Assembly: GCA_015956445.1 (NCBI GenBank)
Contig: WIUZ02000019.1
Coordinates: forward strand, 186,001-250,000
Source of the DNA: Thelephora terrestris
Lineage: Eukaryota; Basidiomycota; Agaricomycetes; Thelephorales; Thelephoraceae
Direction: 5' to 3'
Length of the DNA: 64,000 nucleotides
Under the pieces are notes generated by a model, which saw only the letters and a list, made by a program, of their open reading frames with translations, did no database searches and was not told the origin of the DNA. Each line of letters opens with the position of its first letter. Positions within the stretch are counted from its first letter, which is position 1. Below are positions 45,547 through 55,154 of this stretch, piece after piece. Both the position numbers and the translations under genes were made by a program.

Positions 45547-46036
45547 ATGACGGACTCGGAGCCAAACTGCGTGGACTGCGAACAACAACAGGCGACGCCG
45601 ACTGTTCCGGTGGAGTCCCCAAGCGACCCCGCGACTTTCGTGGCGCCGGCAACGCTGGCATCTCCAAGGATCGTCATTGAGTTTTGCAACAGAGTACGTA
45701 CACGAAACATACTCTCTCGAGACATCGGTCGTGATTCGGTCGTGCAGTGTAGATGGTGATGCAAGCAAAGCCTTTGCTGCGGCTCTTACACTCAGACTCA
45801 GGGACAGGCTTCACAGAGCACAATGGGTAGCGACGGAACTTTTCCTGACGTTCCCTCCTCCCGAACTCGCCTCAATCTCGGTCGTCCCGTTGGCCTCGGA
45901 CGAAACAGCGGGCAGGTTTCGTGTCTGGATCTTTGCAGATCCTAGCCCAACCCTTGTGTGGGATCGGAAAGTTGAGGGAGGCTTCCCAGAGCTCAAAGTC
46001 TTGGTTGAGAGGGTTCTTCCTGCTGGGTTAGGTTAA
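45547..46036 (+). CDS. SelW/Rdx-family thioredoxin-fold protein with CxxC motif
   Basis: Three exons (45547-45693, 45748-45755, 45808-46036) give 127 residues. After an N-terminal stretch of about 40 disordered residues, the Rdx/SelW fold begins with RIVIEFCNRCRWLHRAQW, carrying the redox pair CNRC, followed by ELFLTFPPPELASISVVPL, GRFRVWIF and the closing VWDRKVEGGFPELKVLVERV, all family hallmarks. The middle exon is only 8 nt (TGTAGATG) and supplies the second cysteine, Arg and part of Trp. Selenoprotein W-like proteins act in thiol redox control; this form uses Cys, not selenocysteine. Without the 8-nt exon the frame and motif are lost. Confidence 0.88.
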
Positions 46037-46334
46037 CCGAACTCACGATCCCGTCTGAACAGAAACAACGGATAAGAGACAGAGTCCAGCCTGGAAAGTC
46101 TTTGGGTCATTCGGATGCTGGAGCGCGTCAGTAGATAGGCGTGAAAAGTGTGTTATTGTAGTACATGGACCGCAAATGAGTTGTTTGTTCTTCACGTGGT
46201 TGGACATCGCGTTGTTTATCGAGTTGTCAACGCCGTCATCGGCTAACGGTTTGCGACCACCCACCTCCACTTCGTCCGTTCTCCGCTCACATAACCGAGT
46301 GTTCGCCTCGTGAATTCTGCGCTTCAACGCACAG

Positions 46335-49300
46335 ATGGACAACTCGCGGGTGACTGAACTTATCAACAAGGCAAAGTCCAACGGTCAGCTTAAGTTCTTG
46401 ACTTCCGCTTCCACCAGTCTGACGCCCCAGGCGCAGATGTTGAGGTAAAGGTCGATGCTCTCACAAAACTTCAGGCAGAGCTCGAGGCAGGGGCCGAGGT
46501 ACGTCGCCCGACCTTTTCTCCCGCTCGATTTGACCATCTCCCCAAGGTTCCAGATGCCGAGGCAATTATCAGCACACTCAAGGCGTGTCTCAAAATCTCG
46601 CACCAACACCTGACAACCGCCGCCGTGTCAGTGATACCCCCGCTCCTACCCTTAATTATCGCCAGCGGACAACAAAATCATCGTCCGACCCACCAGAGGT
46701 CGTTATCCAATTCAACATCGACGTCGTCTACTGGGGCTTCGATCGATGCCTTCAACCTACGGCAGGCCCTGACAGCTCTCTTGAGCCCCGGGGGGCTGTT
46801 TGAACGGCTCGGAGACAATCGTGAGAAACCTCGAGACAAAGCACGGGAATCCCTCGTTCTTCTTGGGGGTTATGCCTTCAAATTTTCTGGTGGAAGTGCA
46901 TCTGCCACCAGAAGCACCTCTTCGAAGGGACCGGAGACCCCACTAGCTATTTTTGAGCGTTTCGTGAAGGAAAGTGGATTCGGGAGTAAGGTTTGGAGAA
47001 TTCGAGAGCAGGTACGTCCCATCTGTTCACCGGGCTTCCTCTCGTGTGCGCACAGATGTACCGCGGTTTCACTCCTTTAAATTCCTACCGCGGGACGCAT
47101 GGTCACTCGTGCGGACACGAACGACCATAAAGAAGCAGCTAACACTCGATTGTAGTGCATCCTCGTTCTGGTACAGATCCGCCGATCACACCCATCGTTC
47201 GGCCTTCGTTCCTATCTCCCGGCCTTGGTCGCCTCTCTTGAAGATGGCGATAGTAATGTTCGCGAATGCGCAAAGCAGTCACTTGTGGAGCTATTTACCA
47301 GTCCTGGAGTTACCGATGCCGCCCGTGCTGACCTCAAGAAAGAGATGACCAAAAAGGGCGTTCGAAAAGGCACTATGGATTCTGTCCTTAGCCAAGTCTT
47401 GTCCGCCCCGACTAGCAGTCTCGCCTCAGCAGATAGTAATGAGCTCAGTCAGTCGGGAGGAAAGAAGGGATATATGCCTCCAAGTCTCGCGTTGTTGGGA
47501 AAGACGCCCTCCACGCTTTCGAATGGATCCGGTTCAACACCTGGGCCAAGCGTGGGGGTTCGCGCTCGGACCACAAGTCGAGGAAACACGGGTCCCAAAG
47601 TTCCCTCAAGACCTCCTAGTCGTGCTGGAGTAGCCTCTCCCACTCCAACCGAGGCCTCTGGCGGGGGAGGTGGCAGCAATACCGGGGGAACAAGTTTGAC
47701 TGATATCCGCAATGTATATGTCAGTATGTTTCTGTTTGTGCTGTCAGTTCACCATCTCATGCCCTCTTGGTAGGTTGCTTCAACTCGCGATCTCGAAAAC
47801 GAGTTTGCAAAAATGGAGAAACGATTCGAGGTAGTGTCTACACCCTTTTCCCGGGGAGCCGCGCTGACGCTATCACTTAGGGCAAGGAAACAGAACACAA
47901 CTGGCTGGCTAGGGAGCAGGCGATCAACCATGTTCGGGGAATGATCAAGGGTGGAGACGTCCTCGATCGCTATTACGATACGTTTATGGCACATCTGAAA
48001 CAATTCTTGGAATGGTCTGTCAAGACGGTATGGCTATATTTTACAGTCTTTTGGTAATGTCTGACTTGCTGTTAGCTGATCAGTTTGCGTACAACAGTCT
48101 CGGTGAACACATGTTCGCTGTACGCCGAGCTTGTAATCGCGCTTGAAACTGCATTCGATCCTGTGTGCGAATACGTCCTCAACAATTTGTTGAAAATGGC
48201 AGGTTTTACGAAGAAGATAGTGGCTCAACAATCTCAAGGAACGATCACAACAATTCTCAAGCACACCTCTCCCCAGCCGCGGACGATACCCAATCTCCTG
48301 TGGAATACCTTGCAAGACAGAACCGCTCAGACCAGAGTTTATGCTTCGGCGCACATAAAGACATACATCGAAGTCCATGCTTCGAAGGCCAGGCATGCCA
48401 TCGAGACCTCCGGTGGTCTAGACACGCTAGTAAACTCCCTCAAGAAGGCGCTCGCTGACCCCAATCCTGGTGTGCGCGAGAACGCTCGAAAAGCTTACTG
48501 GGTATTGAACGGTGTGTGGCAAAGCAAAGGAGCTGCGATAATGGCCGGACTAGATTCAGCCGCTCGAAAACAGCTTGAGAAGGCATGTCCCGATTCAAGC
48601 GTGTTGTCTGAGTCGACAGATTCTGTGTCTACGGCGAAGAAGAGTAGCGTCGCGGCTGCAATTGCGGCAAGTCGGGCGAAGGCGAAATTGATTGCCACTG
48701 ACCCGCCTTCGTTACGACACCAAGCAACCTCTACCGCGCGGACGACAACCTCCCCCAAGCGACCCCTATCCCCATCTTTGTCAAACAGTTCCGTTGGTTC
48801 TCCTCCGCGGTCTCGCCCTGCGCTCTTGACCTCCCACACAAGGACTACTACTAATCCTTCGACTCCCTCACGCTCTCCCCGGAGAGACCCTCCTCCCTCC
48901 AAACGCACCGCAAGCACTCCGCCGCCGCCATCTCAATCCTTTGATTCTGTGCGACGCCGCACGCCAACCGCTTCTTCGACTTTGTCAACAACTCCCGGCA
49001 GTCCGACCTTCAAACGCGCAGTTTCAACCGCCTTGCCGCAAACGCCTCCTACCTCTTCCTACCATCTCCCACCTCCTTCGACGCCACCAAAGACGGAAGA
49101 CTATCTCGGCCATGCGCGTTCCTCTATCGCCAATTGGTCTAGATTGATCGAAGATGATGAGTCTTTGCTCATCGCAACGACTGTTCCCATCCCAGAAGAC
49201 GACAGCGATTTTGAGGATGACGGGATGGACGCCAATCCGATCACTTTCTCCAGCCCGTTTGAGATGTTCCCACCCGCGAAGACGAAATCGACCCCCTCCT

Positions 49301-51151
49301 TCACTACCTCCTCTGTGGATGAACCTAAGGTCCAGATGATTCAGTCTATGTCCTCCAGCTCGTTTTCGACGCACTCTCCCCCAGCTACGACCCCACAGCC
49401 GATTGTCGAAGACGCTATGAGAGCCAGAGCCGAGCAAGCTGCTAGCGCAGCCGACAGGTTGCTGGAACTTGTCGATCAGGATCTTGATGATGAAAGCACG
49501 GTTCTAATAGACCTGCACGACGAAAAGGACCCCCACGCTACCAATGGCCCTCTCCTACTTCCTACTCCCTCCACAGTGAGGAATGGAATATCTAACGGGG
49601 ACACAGTGGTCAACGGTGGGGACAACGTGCGTATCGCCGCGACTTTACCTCTGCGGACTGCAAAGTCGCAGGTGCCGAATATCACAAATATCTGGGGAGG
49701 GAAGATCCAGACGGAGGTTCCAAGGACTCCTGCGATTGATCGAGCGGGCAAAGAGGCTCGACGCCAGCGGGGTGCGGCGATTATGAAGCAGGCTGCTTTG
49801 CTCCTGGACAGCCCTGGAGCCGCTAGGAATACTGGGCTGGTCACAAGTGACGAGGAAGCGAGTGCGAGGCCGACTGGGTCGGTTTTGGACCTGTTGAAGG
49901 AGAAGAAGACGGGACGGGATTGGTGGGTGAAGAGAATGAACTGTAGGTCTATTTTGTTCCACGCTGTTCCTGTGCTGATCGGTTGCGTTTCCTTAGTGCA
50001 TAGGCAAAGCCTGGCCATGAACGGCTCCCAGTTAGATCATGCAGAACGGTTCGACGAGCTTCAGCGTCACATCAAGACACTGGAAACCGGCTCTGCAGAT
50101 GTTGAATGCCTTCAGAAACTCGCAATGTTCTCAACGTTATACCCCGTTCCCGAGACGCTCTCTTCTCTGAGTCAGGATTCCAACTTTTCTATTGCCGGGT
50201 TACCGCATTGGATAATTCCCAAGGGGAACGAGTTTTGGGCCAAGGAAAGGAGTTGTGATCGTCTGTTCGACGCTCTCAGAAAGTTTTTGGATCCCTCCAA
50301 GGTATAGCCCACTCTCATGATTTTCAGTTTTCCTTTTCTAAATTTCATTTCGGATTCTCCAGGAAGGAGCCCTTCTCGAGTACGGGTTAATCGTCTTGTG
50401 GGAGCTGATCGAGAACCAGACCCCGTACCTTGAAGGGAAAGAAGCCGACGTATTCTCGCTCTTACTCTGGATCCGATATTCGGGTAAACCCAACGTGAGT
50501 AGTTCGGGAGTTTTGGCTCGAACCTTCCTCTCAATATGGCTGTTTAGGTATTTGAAGCAACTTTTGCAATTCGCGACGCCCTCACGGACAGGATTGAAGC
50601 TGTTTATGGCCTGACCACGATGCATGGTTGCGTTAGGTCATTCACCTCGCTTCCTCCTCCTCCGGATGTTGAGGATGGCGCGGATCTGAAAACGATGAGT
50701 TACTGTTTCGGGTTGAGCGCTTTGGGGAAATTTATCAGGAGGTTACCTGGTGAGATTCTTGAGGAGGAGCTGCCGCGATTGAAAGACACTTTGATTTCTG
50801 TGGGTGATCTCCCAATTCTGGCGCCGTGGTTGTTGACTCCCACTCCAGGCTCTCACGGACACTTCTTCGCTGTTGATTCGTGAATCGGCAGCAGCGGTGA
50901 TTATCACCGCCCAATTGGTCTTACGAGACGAAAGTCAACTCTTCTCGTTACTTGACGGGTTACCTGACGACAAGAAGAACCTTTTGACGTACCTTTTCGA
51001 GAGACACGACGCGAGGAACCTCTCTCCCTCCACTTCTGCGGGAGACACCACAATCGGGGGTAACGCAGATAAAGGATTCGAAAAGCTTTCGAAGGAGTTG
51101 AGTCGACTTGATCGGAGGATGAGCACACCTGTGAGAAGTCGAGCTCCTTGA
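46335..51151 (+). CDS. CLASP/Stu1-family microtubule-associated protein
   Basis: Eleven exons (46335-46383, 46431-46498, 46547-47011, 47156-47713, 47774-47830, 47881-48027, 48076-49942, 49997-50301, 50363-50494, 50548-50799, 50849-51151) give 1400 residues. An N-terminal TOG-like array of HEAT repeats (about 1-290) includes CILVLVQIRRSHPSFGLRSY and LEDGDSNVRECAKQSLVELF. The CLASP-specific TOG2 (about 390-600) begins RDLENEFAKMEKRFEGKETE and ends DPNPGVRENARKAYWVL. A basic Ser/Pro-rich region (about 600-1070), typical for microtubule lattice binding, precedes a C-terminal helical TOG. CLASPs stabilise microtubules, promote rescue and support the spindle midzone. Intron 7 (49943-49996, 54 bp) is stop-free with length 3n, so retention would add 18 residues. 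The spacer before it (46037-46334) shows no other feature. Confidence 0.92.
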
Positions 51152-51568
51152 GCGTTTTGTATATCCGACCACGATACCCCCTTTGAATTATGGAACCCCC
51201 TTGATCGCATTTGCTTTGTCTCCTGTTTTCCCCTCCCCTTCTAACTTTCTATTTCTTCTTCGTGCTCATGATGATGCATAATCGAATATTGATCGTATGT
51301 TACATGTGGCCTCTGTTTCTTACTCCCTTATTCCCTCACTTTAGATCCCTGAAATCGGAGGTCTGACCAGATCCAAACCCACTTCTCGTGATACGCTACA
51401 CTAGCACCCTTTCGATTATAATGAACCGACTTGTGGATACTTGCTGGGAATCGGTCCCTTGAATGAGACTCTGTTGAGCTGAGCAATTTGGAGAGGGGTT
51501 ATATTACAGTGAGATTACAGACTAGAGATTAGTTTAGCTGATGCGATTGCGATGGCGGAATTTGTCGA
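51152..51568. other. Convergent spacer
   Basis: 417 bp lie between the stops of CLASP and the rhomboid gene. No gene is seen. Confidence 0.5.
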
Positions 51569-52619
51569 TTATATGCGTAACCGTGTCCTGAGGAGGTAAT
51601 ACCCAATACCACCCAAGATTCCTCCGATGTGACCAGCGGTGTCAGTGCCCTGTCGGGTCCCGGAGAGTGCGCTTACTCCATCCCAGATGAATACTCCGGA
51701 GATGCACAACCAAGCCGGGCAGGGGACGACCCCGAATATGAAGAAGGTGGCCCGAGGAGCCATGCAGGCGAAGAATGAAAGGACGCCGTATAGAGCACCT
51801 AGTTACACGGGTGAGGAAGAAGCGAGTCAGAGAACTTAATCATCGAGGAGGCGGGGAGTCAACCGAGACGGACCGCTGGCTCCGAGAGAGGAGAACTTTG
51901 ATTGTTTCTGAACGGCGGTGTGCCACCAGATGCTGGAGACCGAAGCTACGAGGCCGGCACCGAGGTAGAGAGCGAGGAAGCCAGTGTTACCGAGGGCGAA
52001 GAGAATGGAGGGAACGGTGAAGTAGTAAGAGAAGCCGTTGAAGAGTAAGTGGCCGACGTCTTTTTGTGAGAAAGAGGAGGTGATGAGGGTCCAGCTGTAT
52101 ATGTGAATAGTGAGGTGAGTAAATGTGGAATCCGTGGAAGGTCACGTACATCCGACCGTTGTCCACGTTCCATTTGCTCGATGTGAAATGCATGAACATG
52201 AAAGTCAATAGAGTAGGATCTTGTGATTGTTGCTAACGGTGAATTTAGCATTCCGGGCAAGACATTTATGGGAAAGAGCCATAGCTGACCCATTGGGTGC
52301 TTGCCACTTGCCATAAAACGAATACGGCGCCGTTGATGCCAAAGATTCCCCAGAAGATAACGTTGGAGGGTATCCTGTTGATCCTCTGGGAGACTTGTTG
52401 CCAGAACCCGAAACGTGGGGGTCTAGGGGCATTAAAAGAGGCGCGTCCCCCAGAAGCCGAGCCGCGATGAGTCGCGTTTCTACTGCGTGAAGGACTGAAG
52501 ATTTGCAGGATACCAGAGGGCGGTTTAGCCTGCCATGCTGCCGTGAGGTGTGTCCTCGTCGCTGATTGTCCGAGGCGCCGTAATGAGTGGAATGTGGACA
52601 GTACCGTGCGGGACAACAT
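51569..52619 (-). CDS. Mitochondrial-type rhomboid protease (Pcp1/Rbd1/PARL family)
   Basis: Four exons (52290-52619, 52150-52232, 51874-52094, 51569-51798) give 287 residues. The N-terminus is a likely mitochondrial presequence, basic and free of acids (MLSRTVLSTFHSLRRLGQ). The membrane core includes NFTSS-type NVDNGRIWTLITSSFSQKDV and GHLLFNG, the catalytic serine in GASGALYG (about residue 211, with its motif split by an intron), and the catalytic histidine in TAGHIGGILGG (about 267). Mitochondrial rhomboids cleave inner-membrane proteins such as Mgm1/OPA1 and control fusion. Its start is 82 bp from that of TRAPPC2 on the opposite strand. Confidence 0.9.
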
Positions 52620-52701
52620 GATCGTCCTGGGTGGAAGGGTCGATTAAATCTGATCGAAAGAGAAGAAAGTCAAAATCATCTCTCCGGATAAGATCTAGGC
52701 C
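52620..52701. promoter_or_regulatory. 82-bp shared divergent promoter, rhomboid/TRAPPC2
   Basis: Both start codons flank only 82 bp, so the two genes must share promoter elements or overlap at their leaders. An A/T-richer patch (about 52643-52680) lies in the middle. No specific motif is claimed. Confidence 0.5.
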
Positions 52702-53351
52702 ATGTCGCACCACATATTCATTCTTTCGCCGACGGACACGCCGTTGTACAGTCTAACCCATTACTCGTCCAAGCCTGCGCAATCGGCAGGGTCTGCGTTG
52801 TCGTCGAATCTGCCGTCATGGTCGACATCGGCTTTCGCGGGAACGTTGACCGCGTTATCGGGAGCGTCGAGCGCGACGCAGCACCACACGAGCGCAGGAG
52901 GCGGGGTGCGCATGGGAGGTGGACAGGACAGACATGTTATTCAGATGATTGCGAACGCGAGCTTGGACGCCATTGAGGAGGTTATGAGGAGAGAGAACGT
53001 GATGTATCTCAAGTCCGTGGACAAGTTCAACGAGTGGATTGTTTCCGCGTTCGTCACCGCCGGCAGTCAGTTGTTGTTCGGTCGTTTGTCTCTCTCTCCT
53101 TTTCTTATGAACGGAATAGACATGAAGTTTATCATCCTGCATGAGACAAAGAACGACGACGGAATCAAAGTGTTCTTCAATGATCTCTGGGAGTTGTACG
53201 TTAAGGTCCGTGCCCTCCCCTTTGTGTTGCTCTTGGGATATTTAAACGGTTTAAACAGACTGCAATGAACCCGTTCCACACTGCTCATACGCCGATACGC
53301 AGTACAGTTTTCGATAGTCGAGTAAGGGCGAGCGCGAAGAAGAACCTGTAG
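52702..53351 (+). CDS. TRS20: TRAPP complex subunit 2 (Sedlin/Trs20 family)
   Basis: Three exons (52702-53065, 53120-53205, 53259-53351) give 180 residues. The longin-fold pattern is clear: [50 protein letters not shown], then [20 protein letters not shown] after intron 1, and the C-terminal [20 protein letters not shown] with [10 protein letters not shown] longer Ser/Ala/Gly-rich loop (about 25-75) distinguishes it from yeast. TRAPP acts as the exchange factor for Rab1/Ypt1 and Ypt31 at the Golgi. Intron 1 (54 bp) has no stop and a length of 3n; splicing gives the family-typical AGNMKF join. Confidence 0.93.
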
Positions 53352-53762
53352 TTGCTTACTCACGCGTTTAATTGTTTTCCTCCTCTTCCGTTCTCTCCCA
53401 TCTCCTCCTCCTCCTCCTCCTCCTCCTCCTCCTCCTCCTCCTCCTCCTCCTCCTCCGTCTCTCTTCTTCTGTCTTTTCCTCTCTCTCTTTATTCTCCAAA
53501 TTCATTGCTCTTTTTCTCTCTCTTCACCAACTGTTTATTATATCGAATATCCCCTCCAACCAACAAATAATCACACTCGGGTCCTTCGACTCATCCAACG
53601 TCAGCACCTTGCAACCTCTCCTCACCTCCCTGCATTTGGTTTCTCACCCTCTTATCTCCCATCTAGTCGTCCTTTCCATTGCTGTCGACTTCTCGTGCAA
53701 TCCCTCCCGTCTTGTGCACCTCATTAAATAGACCCTCGCTCTCTCTTCCGATCCCCCTCCAG
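53352..53762 (+). promoter_or_regulatory. Pyrimidine-rich leader or promoter with TCC repeat
   Basis: 411 bp between TRAPPC2 and the next plus-strand gene are strongly CT-rich, ending in the gene's leader; the tract includes a TCC microsatellite and a second CT-rich block at about 53456-53525. Such tracts are frequent around transcription starts in fungi. Confidence 0.5.
53403..53456. repeat. TCC trinucleotide microsatellite
   Basis: About 18 perfect tandem TCC units, roughly 310 bp upstream of the start codon of the next gene. It is expected to be length-variable between strains. Confidence 0.92.
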
Positions 53763-55154
53763 ATGGCCGTATCGCAGCAGAACAACCGCGCTTCCCTCCT
53801 CGCTGGTCTTCGCACCGGCGGTGTTCGCTCCACCTCCGCCAGCGTTCCCCACACCGCCGCTCCGGGTGCAACCTTCAACTTTCCTCGTTTTGCCACCCAC
53901 GATGAGGAGTCCGAGTACAACTTTGAACCCCAGGACGTCTACGTTCAGAACCGAATTCGCCAGGGTCCTATCACCTCGGCGGTAGATGGAAACAGGTTCC
54001 TCTACCAGCAGAGCACATCTTCCCAAATAAACCCCAACGCTCAGCCCTTCACTCCGAGCGTAAATGTTCAACAGGCCCAGAGCCTTCAAATGCAAATGAT
54101 GCAGATGGAAATCCTCCGTCTCCAGGTCAGCTTCCCTTCCGGTCTTCTTTTTGATTTATTGACCCGTTCTTCCATTTATCAGGCGCAACAGTATCAGGTT
54201 GAACTTCTCGCTCAAGCTCAACTTCAGCAGCAACAACAGCAGCAACAGGCCCAGCAGACTCAGAACTGGCGCGCCCCATCCAACCCGCCCGCCACGGCTG
54301 GCCCCCGCGATCTCCGCTTTACCGCCGCAGTAAACAATCAAATGCGTAGCAACCGGGCAGAGAGTTTGAGGTCAAAGCTTGGCGTTTACGACGAACCGAC
54401 GACTGCTCCCCTTGATGGAAGGTTCGGGAGTCTCAAACTTCAAGAAGACGACAGTCAAGAGCTCAGCGTCCCCCCTCCCACTCCAAGCCGCACCACGGTC
54501 ATCAGCGGGGGCACTGTGCTTGGCAGTCCCTTGTCCAACAACATGAACACCGGTTCCCCCGCTGCTCCTTCCAAGTCTGACTCTGCTGTTTCCTGGAGGA
54601 GGGGAGGGAAAAATAACTCGGTATTGAGGGCTACTTCCATGACCACACCCCCTCCTTCGGTTACGATCACTCCCCCGCCTGGAGAAGGACTTGCAGATCC
54701 TGTTACCCCTTCACCTCCCGGGTATACCAAATCGCGGCCTCTGCCCCTTCGGTTCAGTGTTGCGGTGTCACAACCTCTCCCTGTGATTGCTATTGATTCA
54801 TCTGAAGTTGATGCGGATGATGCTTCCTCTTCTGGATCATCTCGGTCCGGCGGTTCCCCACGTACTCCTTCCTCGCACGACATGCCGCCTTTATCCCCTC
54901 GCGAGGAGGCCACTAAGAGGTTGTATGAAGGGTTGGGTATTGGACGGCCAGTTCCGTCTCCATCGGCTGTTTCAATCCCGCAGCCTCAGCAGACGGCTTC
55001 CGCTAGGGTTGTCAGCCAACCCGTGAGGCAGCCCAAGGGACCTCCCTCTGGCGCTGACGAGCTCGGTCCCAAGAACTTTGCGACGAGGGTTCGCAGGAGG
55101 GCGATTGGGGGACTTAGCGGTCTATTGGAGAGAAGAGATATCGAAGTTTATTAA
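53763..55154 (+). CDS. Hypothetical disordered protein with Gln/Met-rich helix
   Basis: Two exons (53763-54125, 54183-55154) give 444 residues; the intron (57 bp) is phase 0 with a CAG acceptor. After an Ala/Ser-rich start comes FNFPRFATHDEESEYNFE, a predicted helical QLQMQMMQMEILRL stretch spanning the intron, and a glutamine run coded by CAG/CAA repeats. The rest is Ser/Pro-rich and disordered; the C-terminus is conserved-looking with LSPREEATKRLYEGLGIGRP and a basic end (FATRVRRRAIGGLSGLLERR). No domain is recognised. The consistent coding pattern and polished splice sites support it as real; the pattern suggests a scaffolding or nucleic-acid-related role, without proof. Confidence 0.72.
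   Translation: MAVSQQNNRASLLAGLRTGGVRSTSASVPHTAAPGATFNFPRFATHDEESEYNFEPQDVYVQNRIRQGPITSAVDGNRFLYQQSTSSQINPNAQPFTPSVNVQQAQSLQMQMMQMEILRLQVSFPSGLLFDLLTRSSIYQAQQYQVELLAQAQLQQQQQQQQAQQTQNWRAPSNPPATAGPRDLRFTAAVNNQMRSNRAESLRSKLGVYDEPTTAPLDGRFGSLKLQEDDSQELSVPPPTPSRTTVISGGTVLGSPLSNNMNTGSPAAPSKSDSAVSWRRGGKNNSVLRATSMTTPPPSVTITPPPGEGLADPVTPSPPGYTKSRPLPLRFSVAVSQPLPVIAIDSSEVDADDASSSGSSRSGGSPRTPSSHDMPPLSPREEATKRLYEGLGIGRPVPSPSAVSIPQPQQTASARVVSQPVRQPKGPPSGADELGPKNFATRVRRRAIGGLSGLLERRDIEVY
54224..54260. repeat. CAG/CAA glutamine-coding repeat
   Basis: An imperfect CAG/CAA repeat codes for a run of eight glutamines in the disordered protein. Confidence 0.75.

Noticed and set aside
45371-45667. Minus-strand frame upstream of the C2 protein
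   Set aside because: It crosses the divergent promoter and the Rdx exons and ends in a different frame from the C2 domain; the ATG at 45374 gives a family-typical start.
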